Below are positions 47,431 through 57,262 of a stretch of DNA of 64,000 bases, piece after piece. The position numbers were made by a program, and so were the translations under genes. How positions within the stretch are numbered: position 1 is the first letter of the stretch; every line of letters begins with the position of its first letter. The stretch lies in the NCBI RefSeq assembly GCF_017591425.1, contig NW_024466607.1:18794501-18858500 (forward strand), read 5' to 3'. Origin of the DNA: Ochotona curzoniae (lineage: Eukaryota; Chordata; Mammalia; Lagomorpha; Ochotonidae). The notes under the pieces are model-generated. The model made no database searches and was not told where the DNA came from. It saw nothing but the letters and a program-made list of their open reading frames with translations.

Positions 47431-47592
47431 TGGACCACACCTTTCAGTGCAGCGTCTGGCAGTTTGGTCGTCTGCCTTCTCAGACAGTGTTACAACACCA
47501 AGTACCATGCAGGTTTCTTGGTTCTGCAGGAACTACACGAAGCCATCTTCCAGCTGAAAGAAAGAGAATGCTTTCATTCTGCTGTACAACCT
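47431..47592 (+). other. Stop-to-stop open frame with protein-like pattern
   Basis: A 54-codon frame lies between TGA at 47428 and TGA at 47593. It has no initiating Met near its start. The stretch Tyr-Asn-Thr-Lys-Tyr-His-Ala-Gly-Phe followed by Glu-Leu-His-Glu-Ala-Ile-Phe-Gln-Leu-Lys-Glu-Arg-Glu-Cys looks like a helix-forming protein segment. An acceptor-like 'tttcttggttctgcag' precedes the second part at 47528. There is no good donor. It may be a pseudogene piece or chance. Confidence 0.2.
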
Positions 47593-47631
47593 TGACATAT
47601 AAACATAGTTTCTCAAAATCTCATAATTGCA

Positions 47632-47935
47632 GGGCCCGTCACGGCCTTGAATGCACAAAGAGCTCATATGAGCATCAGTTCTAATTCTGGATGCCCTGCT
47701 TCCCATTCAGCTCCCTGATTGTGGCCTGGGAAAGCAGTTGAGGACAGCCCAAAGCCTTGGGACCCTGCGCTGACATGGGAGACCCAGAAGAGGGTCCAGG
47801 TTCCTGCCTTTGTATCGGTGCAGCTCTGGCCGTTGTGCTCACTTGGGGAGTGAATCGTCAGATGGAAGATCTTCCTCTCTGTCTCTCCTCCTCTCTGTAT
47901 GTCTGACTTTCCAATAAAGAAATTACAAAAAAACC
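47632..47935 (+). repeat. CSINE copy, 5' head shortened
   Basis: A forward copy starting 'gggcccgtcacggccttgaatgc'. The usual 'gtggcctagtggctaaagtcctc' part of the head is missing, but the body and tail ('gtctgactttccaataaag') are well kept. Young-type body. Confidence 0.9.
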
Positions 47936-48054
47936 TCGTAATAGCTACAATTCTGTGAGTACCATCCTGTATTATAAAAGGTATTAATATGAGCAAGCTC
48001 AAAGACAGAAAGTGCACTTGGAAGCAGTGGCAATTGATTTGCTTTTATTTAAAC

Positions 48055-48182
48055 ATTTTTTAAAGATTCATTTTTATTGGAAAGTCAGATTTATAGAGTG
48101 AAAGAGACAAAGATCTGTCTGTGGAGGGGAGGTAAAACAGCCAGGATACGAGCCGGCACCCATATGGGATCCCGGGCATGCG
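48055..48182 (-). repeat. CSINE with large internal deletion
   Basis: Only the tail-side about 60 nt ('aaagattcatttttattggaaagtcagattta') and a head-side piece ('gagccggcacccatatgggatcccgggc') remain, joined near 48117-48135. The body of about 190 nt and the terminal about 40 nt of the head are absent. Sequence kept on both sides is close to consensus, so the deletion is recent or happened at insertion. Confidence 0.85.
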
Positions 48183-49079
48183 TTACCCTGTATTTGTGCA
48201 GTATTTTTATGCTGGCAACTTTCATCTTTGTGGCTCGTGTCTTCAAAGCGCTTGCTCTGTTCCTCTCTAATCTCGTTGGTAACGCGCCACCTCGTGAGGC
48301 TCCCTTGTGTCTTCCCAATTGTCATAATTTTTCCTGTCACAGCATTCTTTGTGTGCTGTCCTGGCTGTGCATGCCTTCATTTCTGGGTAGTAACAATTAC
48401 GAGAGTCTCGAGCATTGCTTTAGACAGGACTCCCTGTCCCACCAAAGCCATTGGTTCCTTCACGGTCCCTCTAACTCTCGCATTTTCCCGGTTGTGCCTT
48501 TTGAAAGCCTGGGGATATTTATTTTCAATTAATGTTTGTTCCAAGAGCATTTGTTTTAAATAATGTGTTTGAAACACAGTAATCCATAGCTGATTTAAAC
48601 TTCATTTGCGTTTCAAACATGAGCCAGTTTGTCAAGGGTTTGTCTTGGGGCCTTCTGGACTGCCCTGGTGTGTTTGTAATGGTGGTAGAGAAACGCTGTG
48701 TGATTCTGTGTGTCATTGTTCAGAGTCCCACAGTGCATTTCCAGAAACCTCAGTGTCAGTCATGATGTTGGCTGGCTGCGGAGGTCCCTGGCAGACCTGA
48801 GAGATTACCTTGGACTCTTTCTCTAGCAAATTCTTTGTCAGTTGCAAGAACTCCCTTGGGTTGCAGATTGTTCACCAAGGTCTATGGATTTGCCAGCTGC
48901 TGTTGAATTTTTAAAGTGAATCATGAGTCAGTCTGGTGGCAGTCTAGGAAGTGGGCAGCTCAGATGTTTTCCAATCTGCTAAAGCCTGCTAATAAAACAT
49001 GTGCTCAGGGTATGCACCAATGGATTAATTCTCATCGTTTCTATATTTATGTTAGTTTATAATGTTGAGTTTTTTCAGA
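48183..49079. other. Unique noncoding sequence
   Basis: No gene, RNA or repeat recognised. Open frames on both strands (48077-48532 +, 48228-48563 +) overlap and start inside the SINE, so they are not supported. Confidence 0.45.
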
Positions 49080-49356
49080 TTTGTTTTATTTGGAAGAGTT
49101 ACAAAGAAAGGATAAATATGGTCCATCTGCTGGTTCACTCCCCAAGTGGCAGCATAAGCCAGCGCCGGGCCAGGCTGAAAGCAGGAGTCTTGAGCCAGGA
49201 GCTTCTTCTGGATCTCCTATGTGGGTGCAGGGACCCAAGAGCTCGGGACATCTTTCACTGCTTTCCCTGGCATATCAGCTGAGATCTTGATGAGAAGTAT
49301 AGAGCAATCAGGGCTGGCACCAGCACCCATGTGGTGGCAGCTTTACCAGCCCTGTG
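49080..49356 (-). repeat. Old CSINE copy
   Basis: Reverse copy: 'ctgctggttcactccccaagtggc', 'gagccaggagcttcttctggatctcc', 'gtgggtgcagggacccaag' and head 'caccagcacccatgtgg'. Mid-age divergence. Confidence 0.85.
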
Positions 49357-49379
49357 ACGTTTCACTTCTCTTTACAGTC

Positions 49380-49500
49380 AAAAGTAGGTATTATTATCTT
49401 TTTGATGTGGGATGAAACTAGAGTTTCGAGAGATTGAGGGAGTAGCCTGAGGTTACCCGAGTGGATGGAGGAATCAGAATTTAGTCACATCTCTCTGGCT
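49380..49500 (+). repeat. MIR SINE fragment
   Basis: 'ggtattattatc' followed by 'gatgaaactagagtttcgagagattgaggg' and 'gtagcctgaggttaccc' follows the MIR order (gaaactgaggc, gaggttaag, ttgcccaaggtcac). Confidence 0.6.
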
Positions 49501-49708
49501 CCAAATACCAAGAAAGCTATGTCATCTCACAGAGCCCCAGTTTGTCATGTTGACCTTAACGTTCAAGGGATGAAACTTATACCTACTTGCACATTTAGGA
49601 TGAAAATACCTTGGGTTACTTCACTGTTCTATCAAAAACACAATTCAAAAAGAAAGTTTCTAGGATGGTAAATTCTGGCCCAGAAATGTATGAAGTCTTG
49701 AAAGTCTT

Positions 49709-50014
49709 TTTTAAAAAAATTTATTTATTTTTATTGGAAAGTCATATTTACAGAGAGGAGAGACAGAAAGGTCTTCCATCCACTGGTTCACTCCTTAAGT
49801 AGCCAGAATGAGCTGACCCAAAGCCAGGAGCCTCTTCTAGGTCTCTCACACGGGTGCAAGTTCACAAGGCTTTGGGCCATGCTCTACTGCTTTCCCAAGC
49901 CACAGTAAGGAGCTGGAAGGGAAGCAGACCAGCTGGGACACAAACTGGTGCCCATATTGGATCCCACACATGCAAGACGAGGACTTTAGCCACTAGGCTA
50001 CTGAGCTGGGTCCT
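49709..50014 (-). repeat. CSINE copy, full length
   Basis: A reverse copy from 'aaatttatttatttttattgg' to 'ctactgagctgggtcc', with body 'actggttcactccttaagtagcc' and 'ggcaagcc'-type variants. Flanks share only a weak 'tctttt'/'cctttt' similarity, so no target-site duplication is claimed. Confidence 0.9.
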
Positions 50015-50358
50015 TTAAAAATCTCTTAATAGAATATCATAGGACAATAAAAAGTGCTGAAAATTTTTACCCTGGTGTTATTAGGAGTGTGGACCTAGCA
50101 ACCCCTCACTTGGCAGCGGAGTTTGCTCTCTACAGAGCAGCCAGTGTGATCTTAGCAAACGCAAGTGTAGATAGATGACTTTCTGCTTACACTTGTGCTT
50201 TGCTCACAGAAGGAAACCTGTAGCCTGGCTACAGTGATGTGGATTAGCGGCGCCTCCTCCAGCCTCTTAGGGGAGATCGCTTGTGGTCTTCACTCTCATT
50301 CTCCTCCATTCTTGGAGCCCCCCAGGAGCATTTTTCAGTTCACTTTGTTTCCTCCAGT
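50015..50358. other. Unique noncoding sequence
   Basis: No gene or repeat recognised; GC content rises from about 50220 towards the YY1 and CCAAT motifs. Confidence 0.45.
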
Positions 50359-50383
50359 AAGATGGCGGCTCTGTGCCAATCAG
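50359..50383 (+). promoter_or_regulatory. YY1 motif with adjacent CCAAT (NF-Y) motif
   Basis: AAGATGGCGGC (50359-50369) is an exact match to the extended YY1 consensus found at many mammalian start sites. CCAATCAG at 50376-50383 is a canonical NF-Y box. The ATG inside the YY1 site (50362) opens an 18-codon frame (Met-Ala-Ala-Leu-Cys-Gln) ending TGA at 50415. Local sequence is not a strong CpG island. It may be a promoter, an enhancer or chance. Confidence 0.35.
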
Positions 50384-50639
50384 CCCGTGTCAGCCAAGAG
50401 GACATCCTCAGCTGATGGTGAGAACTAGCTACCATCCTCCGTGGTGATAGACGTATTCAATCCACAGCCGACTGGTCAGCAGCAGTCATGAAGCAGGAAG
50501 TAACTCCTGAGGTTATCATCTGTCCATTCTGCTTAGAAAACCCCTCTTCTTTCTAACCAGAAATGTTGATGGCTTACTTAGAGGAGATTCAGTTATTGGA
50601 ATATTAAACATGTTTTCATATACTCGGAGCAGCCTTTTA

Positions 50640-50815
50640 GAGGAAACCCCTAGTTATTACTTGTAATCAATTAATGAATTTGCTAGTTTTCTTCCTCCAG
50701 ATGATACTTGTTGCTTAATACGCAGTTGCAAATATTTGTATTGATTAATTATGAGCAAGGGAATTGATTAATTAGGTTGCATATTAAGCATTGATGTGCA
50801 TATACTGAAGACACT
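50640..50815. promoter_or_regulatory. Candidate conserved enhancer with twin homeodomain motifs
   Basis: An AT-rich unique block contains the identical 11-mer TTGATTAATTA twice, at 50741-50751 and 50764-50774 (23 bp apart), plus 'taatcaattaatgaattt' at 50664-50681 and 'catattaagc' at 50780-50789. Dense TAAT and TGATTAAT cores in repeat-free DNA are typical of deeply conserved developmental enhancers. Conservation is inferred, not measured. Confidence 0.4.
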
Positions 50816-51093
50816 TCTGAAGTTGGTCAGGAAAGACAGATTTCAAAGGGAAACTTGCTCCTGCCACCCAGCACCCACTGCTCGGCAAGTTCCCCACTCA
50901 CCTTTTGAGCTGCCCTCCTCAGAGCTGCAGGTGCTGCCTGTGGCTGGCAGGGACAGCTTCTGAAAACATGGGTCCCAGCGTGGGGACTCGGCTTCTCTGC
51001 ATGAGTGTATCTAAGCAGAAATGTGTTCGTTCTAAGGTCTTGTCTGTGTCTGCGAATGTATACTAACCGTGTCATCCTTTAGCTATTTTTAGA

Positions 51094-51349
51094 TTAAAAA
51101 AAATGTTTATTGGAAAGTCAGATATACAGAGAGGAGGAGAGACGAAGGAAGATCCTCTGTCTGCTGATTCACTCCCCAAGTGGCCGCAACAGCCAGAACT
51201 GAATTATTCTGAAGCTAGGAGCCTGGAGCTTCTTCAGAAGCTTCTTCAGAAGCTTCTTCACATGGATGCAGAGTCCTAAAGTTTTGGGCCGACCTCCACT
51301 GCTTTCCCGGGCCACAAGCAGGGAACTGGAAGGGAAGCAGGGCCGCCCA
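51094..51349 (-). repeat. CSINE copy, head truncated, with internal triplication
   Basis: A reverse copy from 'aaaaaaaatgtttattggaaag' to 'gaagcagggccgccc', where the tRNA-like head is missing. Within it the 12-bp unit GCTTCTTCAGAA is repeated about 2.75 times (51228-51260), a local slippage expansion absent from all other copies here. Confidence 0.9.
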
Positions 51350-51644
51350 CTACTGTTTTACTCCAGTACTGTCTGGCTCTTGGCTGGGGCCAAAGCGAAA
51401 GACTGGGGATCCAGTGTGGCTGTCCTGGGTGGGTGGCAGGAAGCCCATGACTTGAGCCATTCGTCGCACATTGGCGGGAAGCTGGAGTTAGGAGAGGAGC
51501 CGGGAATGAAGTTGAAGCTCTCTGGTGCTAAGCCTGTGTGTCTTTGTCAGTCTGTTATTTGGTATTTAAAGAGGGTTCTCCTGTGTGCTGGTGTTGAAGT
51601 GCAGCAGCCTGAGTTACAGAGTTACACTTGAAATGGTGGTATTT
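51350..51644. other. Unique noncoding sequence
   Basis: Nothing recognised; an open frame continuing out of the SINE (51266-51631 +) is not supported. Confidence 0.4.
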
Positions 51645-51890
51645 TGTTTCGGTTCATGTCCCAGCTGCTGTACTCCCAGGGCAACTCCCCGCTGCTAAGC
51701 CTGTAGGAGCTGCAGATGATGGCACAAGGGCTTGGATACCTGTCATCCTGGGTGTGGGAGACCAGAATGGGGTTCCTGCTTCTGACTTCAGCCTCGCCCT
51801 CACTTAACTGTTACAGCCACTGGACTAGCAGCATTTCTCTTCTGTCTCTTTCTCTCCATTGCTCTGCCTTTCAAACAAACAAGGAAACAT
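51645..51890 (+). repeat. Old CSINE copy, 5' truncated
   Basis: Starts within the head ('ggttcatgtcccagctgctg'), continues 'gtgtgggagaccagaatggggttcc' and ends with 'ctttcaaacaaacaagg', the CAAA-type tail of the older subfamily, followed by a T-run. Confidence 0.8.
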
Positions 51891-52415
51891 TTTTTTTTTT
51901 TTAACAAGAGGACTTTTATTTCTTGGTGATTTTCAGAAGTTTGGAACTGAAACGACTTGCTTTACTCCAAACCTTGCTTTGTGTTAGTTTAAGACCTTGC
52001 AAACTGATTGGAACGTTCACTTGGCCTCATTTGGAAATGATTATGTTTGTTCTTGTGACTACTCAGAATTTATCCTTTCTCCAAGGTTTCAGGTGGTTGA
52101 AAACAGGCAGCCGCCAAGAGGACATTTCCTTTCTAGAGTTTAATTCTTTTGTCATATCTCTGTGCTTGAGATTGGCTGAAGAGGGGGAGATGAAGGAGGA
52201 GAGCGAGGTGGGGAGGCTGCAGACTTAGATTCACGGCAGCATTTTCTGCAGCGCAGGTCACGGACAGCAGGATGCTGCACGTGGCCTTCTGTCTTCGTTA
52301 AATGGATCTCTGATTCCGTGCTGATGAAGGAGGTTCATTCTGCCCAGTTGTGTTTGCGGATGAACTGCCTGGGTCATGCAGATAGACTCCTTGCTGAGGG
52401 GATGTCTCCTTCAGG
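51891..52415. other. Unique noncoding sequence
   Basis: A T12 run at 51890-51902 opens the block. No gene recognised. Confidence 0.45.
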
Positions 52416-52419
52416 TGGA

Positions 52420-52565
52420 GGGACACGGGTCTGAATCCTGACTTTTCTTCCTTACTAGCAGTGGGATGAGAGCCAAGTTCTTGGCCTCCCACAGTCTTGC
52501 TGCGTTTGCCTGCTGTGTGAGGAGGATGATGTCAACCTGAGTGTGGCCTGCCCTGGGCTCATTGA
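52420..52565 (+). repeat. MIR SINE fragment
   Basis: 'gggtctgaatcctgact', 'ccttactagcagtgggatgag', 'gccaagttcttggcctccc' and 'gaggaggatgatgtcaacctgag' follow the MIR 5' half in order (gggttcaaatcc, cttactagctgtgtgac, ctcagtttcctcatctgt). Confidence 0.6.
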
Positions 52566-53540
52566 CCCACTTGAAGTGGGGTGGAGAAGGCGGTGCTGGC
52601 CCATTGCCATCGTTATTTTAATAAACACCTTTGAAAGACAAGGGAGTAAAAAAGGGGGAAGATTAAGCATCCGTGAGGAAGAGAGTTCATAGCAGTGTCT
52701 GCCAGAGAGAAAAAGTGGTGCTAGCAAAATTGGGAGTCATTTCCATAGTGGGACAGCTTCCAGGTTGGAGCCTGGGCCTTTGCAGACCTCTTTGGAACCC
52801 CAGTGGGCACAGGACTTGTCCATGTACCAAGTGCCCGTGGCTGTCCCTGTGCTGGCCTGGGTTCCTGTGGCAGATGGAGGGCTCTGTGAAGCAGCCAGAG
52901 AGGTGGAGCAGTTTCCTGCCAGAACCAGTCAGTTTGGCAGCTTTCTGCTTTGTTTTCAACAGGTTCTTTTACATATCAGAAGGGAAATGCAAACTAGAGC
53001 CCCTATCTTTGGATTCCTTTCCCAACATCCTTCATAGCTTTATAGGCAATGTCACACAGAGATCTTCAGCTTTCTGCCCTCCCCATTGGGTGTCAGCCAT
53101 TTATGCCATTCTATTCTTTTCTGTGGCTCTGTGTGCCAAGTTTTTCCAGGACCTTCTGAATTAAAAGTGACATTTCACTGTAGGGCACATGGCCTGCGAA
53201 CCAGCTCATGCATTTAGATTTCCAGGATTACCTGCCTGATCTTGGAAACGGGGTCATGTGGTGGGGAGTCAGGGGTTTTATTCATTCTGTTCTCTAAGCC
53301 CCATGGGAACTGTCCAGTAAAGTCAGCAAAGCGCTCTCTAGTGTTCACTCATCTATATGGGACCTTCCAGATTTCATTGGAAAATCCCTAACCCAGCTAC
53401 AGGTTTGGACCACAAAGCTTGGTCACATCCCTAATCTGGCCGAAGGAGTTAGAGCATCTTGACTCAAGACTCCAAGATGCGCTTCTGAGTTAGTGGTTTG
53501 AGGGCCGTGACCACTGAATTTCATCACAGTGCCAATCTCC
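52566..53540. other. Unique noncoding sequence with a chance long frame
   Basis: A 163-codon frame at 52673-53164 (+) contains an acceptor-like 'gctttgttttcaacag' in its middle and has no recognisable domain. A 90-codon reverse frame and a second + frame overlap it. Not called. Confidence 0.4.
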
Positions 53541-53544
53541 GTTG

Positions 53545-53665
53545 GAGGGCTGAGTGCCATTACTGCCTTCATTTCATGGGCGATAAAACTGACACTCAGA
53601 GAAGTTAGATAAATCACCCAAAGTCACACAGTTGGAAGTAGCAGACTGGGGATCTGAAATGAACT
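53545..53665 (+). repeat. MIR SINE fragment
   Basis: 'gcgataaaactgacactcagagaagttag' followed by 'atcacccaaagtcacacagttggaag' is a clear match to the MIR 3' half (gaaactgaggcccagagaggttaag, cccaaggtcacacagctagtaag). Confidence 0.8.
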
Positions 53666-54645
53666 GCTTTTTATTCATGAACAGTGCTGAAGCGGTGGGC
53701 TTGCCAGAAAGCAGCCTTTGCTCGTGAGTCTGGGCCAGGTCTTTCTGTGCGTTGGTGTTGATGAGTGATGGAGTTAGAAAACAGACACAAAAAGATGTAA
53801 AAGTGCTGGCTGAAATCAGCTGAGCAGGTGAGTGGTGGCCCGTCGGCTTGTGCTGTTGGGTGGCTGTGGTATCCGATGCCATTGTTACTGCCTTGCCCAA
53901 CATTATCTCTGGCCAAATGATGGAGCCGTGAACTTGTCGCTGGCTTGTGGGAACCGGTCCGCAAGGACTGCCCACCGAGGACTCTGGGTACTTCTGACCG
54001 TAGGAAAAAGCCATTCTGTAGCTGCTGCCGTTGCTTGTTAGTCGTTTTTCCTGAATTCACTTGCAGAGGGAAGGTTCTAGAATGCTTCTCCAACGTCTCC
54101 TCATAGCAGTGTCAGCAACATTCGAGCTGAATGCAGTCAGGCAGAACCACCAGGCTCTTTTTTTGTTCCTTGGCACTTTTTTTTTTTCCTATTACCTTGA
54201 GATTTAATAGACTGAAATGTGTTTGAGGGGGTGGGTGGGGAGTGTTGGGGATCATCGGCTGGAGTGTGTTCTGTATTTGAATCTACCTCTAGATTTCAAG
54301 GTTTTACCTGGCCTCTGGCGGCGGGGAAGGGAGGCACTTGTGAGCTAACTTGTCATTTTGGAATTACTGACGCTCGTGGGTTAGAAGGCTGGGCACGTGG
54401 CGATCAGGATTTAAAGCATCCATTGAGAAGCAGATAGTCAACCCCGAGCAGTGTGCTGCCTTGGGGCTTCCCATTTGGGGATGGCAAGATATTTGAGGGA
54501 GGAGATGTGAGACATTCATGGAAGGAGTGTGAGCTGGGTCCTCCGTGTGTCTCCACCAGGAGGGGATCGTTCTGCCTTTTAAGAGCCTGTGAGTTCCCTC
54601 TAAGTTTTGTGCATTGCCGTTGTGTTTATAATTCACTTAGAGTTT

Positions 54646-54648
<3 letters not shown>
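53666..54648. other. Unique noncoding sequence
   Basis: No gene recognised. Two overlapping reverse frames (53574-54014 and 53671-54093, 146 and 140 codons) are open in different phases, which argues for low stop density rather than coding. T-runs lie near 54157 and 54180. Confidence 0.4.

Positions 54649-54693
<45 letters not shown>
54649..54693. repeat. Long (CA)n microsatellite
   Basis: About 22 uninterrupted CA units, the longest simple repeat in the window and likely to vary between individuals. Confidence 0.98.
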
Positions 54694-54696
<3 letters not shown>

Positions 54697-55915
54697 GACC
54701 TGCCCATTATTGCACATGTCAGGAGCGGGCATGCTTTTAATTTATTCATTGCTTCTAATTGTCATGCACGCACACCATGGTTCACTGGCTAGAGAGAGAG
54801 AGAGTAGGTCCTGCTTGTGTTGAGCAGTTAATTGAACCTGGTAACTATGATTGTCAGCAGGTCCCTGGGGTTGTGCTGGTTCCTGTGCTTGGTCCCTCCT
54901 GGGCGTCCGCCATAGCTCTGGTGCTAGGACACTGGCGATTTTCTCACTGTAGCAGCAATAGCAAACTGGAATTGCCTTCCTGCAAATCCCCATGGCGGTG
55001 ACGCCAAGAACCCTTTCCGCGTTTATAGCAGTCTCTGATGCCAGAGGAAAATGTTTCTAATTCTGAAATGTCAAATTTTTTTTTCCTTTTTTTAGCAAAG
55101 ACAGTAACCAAGAAAAGGTGTCTGGGCTATAAAAAGAAATCTTGGGTATCCTCATTTTTTCATCTGCTGATAAGTAGCAGTGGAAAAATGGACAAACCAT
55201 GGGCACAGTGCCAACAGTTGGAGTATAATTATCTGGACAAAGATGCCCCATATCACCCGTGATCAGGGAAATATAAAAACTGTGAGATGCTATTGTTACC
55301 AGTCAGCGGACAAAGTAATGGTAACGGTGATGATGATGGTGATAGCTAATGGCAGGGAGGGCCTGGGGACAGGGCAGTTCACTGGTACAGCCGCACCGCT
55401 GGGCAGTCTCATGAACATTTGCAAACCTGAGAATGTGCAGATCCTGTGACCCGCCGAGTCCACAGTGTGTGGCCTACCCACAGAAACGGCAGCTCCCATG
55501 CAGCAGGGTGCGGTGCTGTTTGATTAAGCAGCAGTCCATGCACACTTCCCTTTGTGGAGAGGACTGGAGTGACCAGGGCACACGCACAGAGGATCCCAGG
55601 CAGGGGGCAGAAGGGATGTAGCAAGTCTTCAGATAATGGCAAGGACAATGCCCAGAACAGGTTGTTAACTTCAGAAAGCAGAAGTAGGATGACGGGTAGG
55701 ACGCGAGAGGATTCAGTTAAAAAGGGAAACGATGCTGTGTATCTTCTCTGAGTCTGTGACGACAGAGGGGCATGGCTGGCGGTGGCCTGAGGTTGAAAGC
55801 GCAACAATGGAAATGCAGGCTTTGTCTGGGATACTTAGGATCTTATAAGGAAACTACTTGGAGCTGTGTAAATTGACTCAAGACAGAATTAAGATGGCAG
55901 GGTGGGGTCGGGGGC
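54694..55915. other. Unique noncoding sequence
   Basis: No supported gene. 'tttttttttcctttttttag' near 55077-55096 is acceptor-like, followed by only 22 nt to a weak 'gtgtct' donor. Overlapping frames at 55296-55807 (-) and 55433-55751 (+) are opposed and unrecognised. Confidence 0.4.
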
Positions 55916-56070
55916 GGGGCTGGGTTGTGGCACAGCAGGTTGAGCTGCTGCACGTGGTATCAGCATTCCTTTACCCGAGTGCCAGCTGGAGCTCCAGCTG
56001 CTCTGCCTCTGAGCCAGCTCCCTGCTAACATGCCTGGGAAAGCAGTGGATTGCACCCATGTCCTGGGGTC
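55916..56070 (+). repeat. Old CSINE 5' fragment
   Basis: Head 'gggttgtggcacagcaggttgagctgctgcacg' and first body part 'ctctgcctctgagccagctccctgc' and 'gcctgggaaagcag' of a forward copy. The 3' half is not recognisable. The 208-codon frame from 55925 begins inside it. Confidence 0.75.
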
Positions 56071-57154
56071 CATGCCACTCGTGTGCGCAGTCCACACAGA
56101 GCCCTTACAACCTCCCTTTTCGTGTTCTCGTTCAGCCTTGGGCTGCAGATATCTTGTGGATGTGAGAACATCTTCACACCCAGTGGAGCTCCTGGCAGAG
56201 AGCTGGAGTGCTTACCTGCATGCTGGAGTTGGTGTTGCACTTGGTGGTCATGTGAGTGGTGTGCTGTTGGCTGAGGGCCACCTGCCGTATAGGGACAGGT
56301 GCCTCCCAGCCTCTGATTCCAGCAGGTGCACTCGGCGCTCAGGCCCTGGTGTTAAGTACGCCTCCCTTGCCCTTCTGGTCCCCTGGTGTGTGTGGCAGCA
56401 GCCCATGGCTTTCTCCTTTTGCCCTGTCTGTTTCCTGCGGTTGTGGTTGGAGCAGCTGCCCAGGCTATTCTCCTGTGACCATCTGGACATTTCTACACAT
56501 TGTTATCCTTTGGCACTGGGCCATGTAGATTATTTAGTCGGTCTAGGATAGAGTGGCCCCGAGGTCACAGTCCCTGTCCTGGGCTGTGAGGACATCTCTG
56601 AAGCACCTGTGCCCTGCAGGAGAGACGGAGGGCTGTGTGTTGGGATGACAAAGACGTTGCTGTGCTTCAAAGAAGGCTAGGGAATCTCGGCGTGCCTTTG
56701 CCCTGAGGGCAGCAACCGGCTCCTCCTGGCGTGCCTGGGCTTCCGTTTGGCGATCACAGTTCTCTGGAAGGGAAGGCCTTGCTGTGTGGCGGCCGCAGCC
56801 CACGAGGCTTTCATCTGCCCCACGGCTGATTCTGTTCTGCGTTTCAGCTGGGTGCCAACTTACAGATGGAGCCAGGACCCAGTGTGGGCATTGTGCTCTG
56901 GAGACGGAGCGGTGGCTGGCAGACGGCGTCCTCCACGTCCCCAGCAGCTTCTGATCTCCATGCTTGTAGCACTTGTCCTCTGCTCACATCCCTGTAACCT
57001 CTGTATTCCATACATCTGGAGCCACAGCTCCCTGCATCTCTGCATCCTTGCATCCTGTCAGCCTGGTTCCCAGAGGGAGCCCTGGAGGTATAGGAAGAGG
57101 GGAGAGAAAGGACCCACAGCTGTTTCTTTTCTGTCTTGGCTAATGAGGGAAGGT
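56071..57154. other. GC-rich unique noncoding sequence
   Basis: GC-rich with many open frames in several phases. Acceptor-like 'cttttcgtgttctcgttcag' (ends about 56134) and 'ctgttctgcgtttcag' (ends about 56848) exist, but no matching donors or recognisable peptides follow. Not called. Confidence 0.4.
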
Positions 57155-57262
57155 GGATTTAGAAATCAGAAGGATCTAATTTCAAAGCCCAGGTGGCCAT
57201 TGACTAGCTGGGCGGCTCTCAGGCCCGTTCCTTAACCCCCTGCAGGATGGACTCTGAAGCCC
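57155..57262 (+). repeat. MIR SINE fragment
   Basis: 'gatctaatttcaaagcccagg', then 'attgactagctgggcggctctc' and 'gttccttaaccc', fits the MIR 5' half with several substitutions. Confidence 0.5.

Noticed and set aside
52673..53164. 163-codon forward frame
   Set aside because: Contains an internal acceptor-like site and is Trp/Pro/Phe-rich without any domain pattern; opposed frames are also open.
54649..54693. CRISPR-like or satellite array
   Set aside because: It is a plain CA dinucleotide run with no spacers. No CRISPR, plasmid, phage or bacterial feature is expected or seen in this mammalian DNA.
55070..55120. Micro-exon after a T-rich tract
   Set aside because: The T-run is probably incidental; only 22 nt to a poor gtgtct donor.
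55925..56551. Longest open frame (208 codons, +)
   Set aside because: It begins inside an old CSINE fragment and runs through GC-rich DNA where other phases and the opposite strand are open too. No domain, splice or start context is recognisable.
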